From: Tissierella creatinini
GTDB taxonomy: Bacteria > Bacillota > Clostridia > Tissierellales > Tissierellaceae
Length of the DNA stretch: 64,000 bases
NCBI GenBank assembly: GCA_005046945.1
Contig: SUSS01000012.1
Location: 1 to 64,000 of the forward strand
Reading direction: 5' to 3'
The notes under the pieces are model-generated. The model saw nothing but the letters and a program-made list of their open reading frames with translations. It was not told the DNA's origin and made no database searches. The translations under genes were made by a program, and so were the position numbers. Positions 63,859-64,000 of the stretch are shown piece after piece (position 1 is the stretch's first letter; every line of letters starts with the position of its first letter).

Positions 63859-64000
63859 TTAGATCACCTCAACCTTTCCTCCTGCAGCTTCGATTTTCTC
63901 AGCGGCAGTTTTACTGAATTTTTGCGCTTGAACAGTTAACTTAGCTGTCAATTCTCCATCCCCAAGGATTTTAATGCCATCCTTTGCCTTGCCTCTTTTA
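63859..64000 (-). CDS. rplO: 50S ribosomal protein L15, C-terminal part
   Basis: 46 codons of the 3' end, [20 protein letters not shown] then [12 protein letters not shown], the canonical L15 C-terminus; the rest lies beyond the right edge. Confidence 0.95.
   Translation of the reverse strand, partial: KRGKAKDGIKILGDGELTAKLTVQAQKFSKTAAEKIEAAGGKVEVI

Noticed and set aside
1-64000. CRISPR array, prophage, insertion sequence or defence island
   Set aside because: No spaced repeats, integrase, transposase or restriction genes were seen; almost all genes are core or sporulation genes.

Overview
The window is an AT-rich stretch of a spore-forming, anaerobic Firmicute chromosome (class Clostridia). 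Sporulation is indicated by a Spo0E-like phosphatase, cotJABC, an alpha/beta SASP, cwlD and an exosporium-type protein. Anaerobic amino-acid fermentation is indicated by a ferredoxin-linked 2-oxoacid oxidoreductase with phosphate butyryltransferase and butyrate kinase, rubredoxin and a full glycine cleavage operon. The combination fits the Tissierellales and their relatives, but that placement is an inference. No phage, insertion sequence, CRISPR array or defence system was seen. Most of the window is conserved core genome on the minus strand.

Layout. 1-9,000: DegV, a small membrane protein with a ZIP transporter, Spo0E-like protein, PepT, class IV aminotransferase with a lipoprotein, and cls-typA. 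9,000-18,500: an S-layer-anchored YcdB-type protein with an RsbW-like ATPase, rubredoxin, then the proteostasis block tig-clpP-clpX-lon-engB and tRNA-Leu. 18,500-22,100: second DegV, glmM, cca. 22,200-29,100: fatty-acid synthesis, with fabH-fabK-fabD-fabG-acpP-fabF on minus and, divergently, fabZ plus a second FabK-like flavoprotein. 29,100-35,400: CsxC-like spore protein, then ptb-buk-P-loop ATPase-ferredoxin-vorB-beta-gamma, a route from branched-chain 2-oxoacids to acyl-CoA, acyl phosphate, acid and ATP. 35,400-38,300: cdaA-cdaR (c-di-AMP) and a PrsW-type protease. 38,400-42,200: cotJABC, SASP, ferritin, L,D-transpeptidase, flavin reductase and a 94-aa unknown. 42,200-46,000: Crp/Fnr regulator, FAD oxidoreductase and an unassigned permease. 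46,000-53,100: gcvT-gcvH-gcvPA-gcvPB-lpdA and a divergent iron-sulfur aldo/keto reductase. 53,100-64,000: cwlD, then the end of the spc/alpha ribosomal locus (rplO-secY-adk-KOW protein-infA-rpmJ-rpsM-rpsK-rpsD-rpoA-rplQ), ecfA1-ecfA2-ecfT-truA and rplM-rpsI.

Several real genes are short and easily missed: the 33-aa membrane protein, the Spo0E-like protein, rubredoxin, cotJA, rpmJ and the rplO tail. About twenty start codons were moved downstream of the longest open frame because a Shine-Dalgarno sequence lies inside the apparent N-terminus. Many convergent gene pairs share one bidirectional hairpin terminator, and tight stop/start overlaps show translational coupling in the fab, vor, gcv and ecf operons.

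No clearly new multi-gene system stands out. The best leads are the P-loop ATPase inside the vor-ptb-buk cluster, the second FabK-like flavoprotein with a cysteine cluster beside fabZ, a terminator whose 3' arm carries the next gene's Shine-Dalgarno sequence, a long imperfect inverted repeat between gcvT and an aldo/keto reductase, and an intergenic palindrome/tandem-repeat cluster at 58.2-58.3 kb. No gene-free stretch exceeds about 300 bases.
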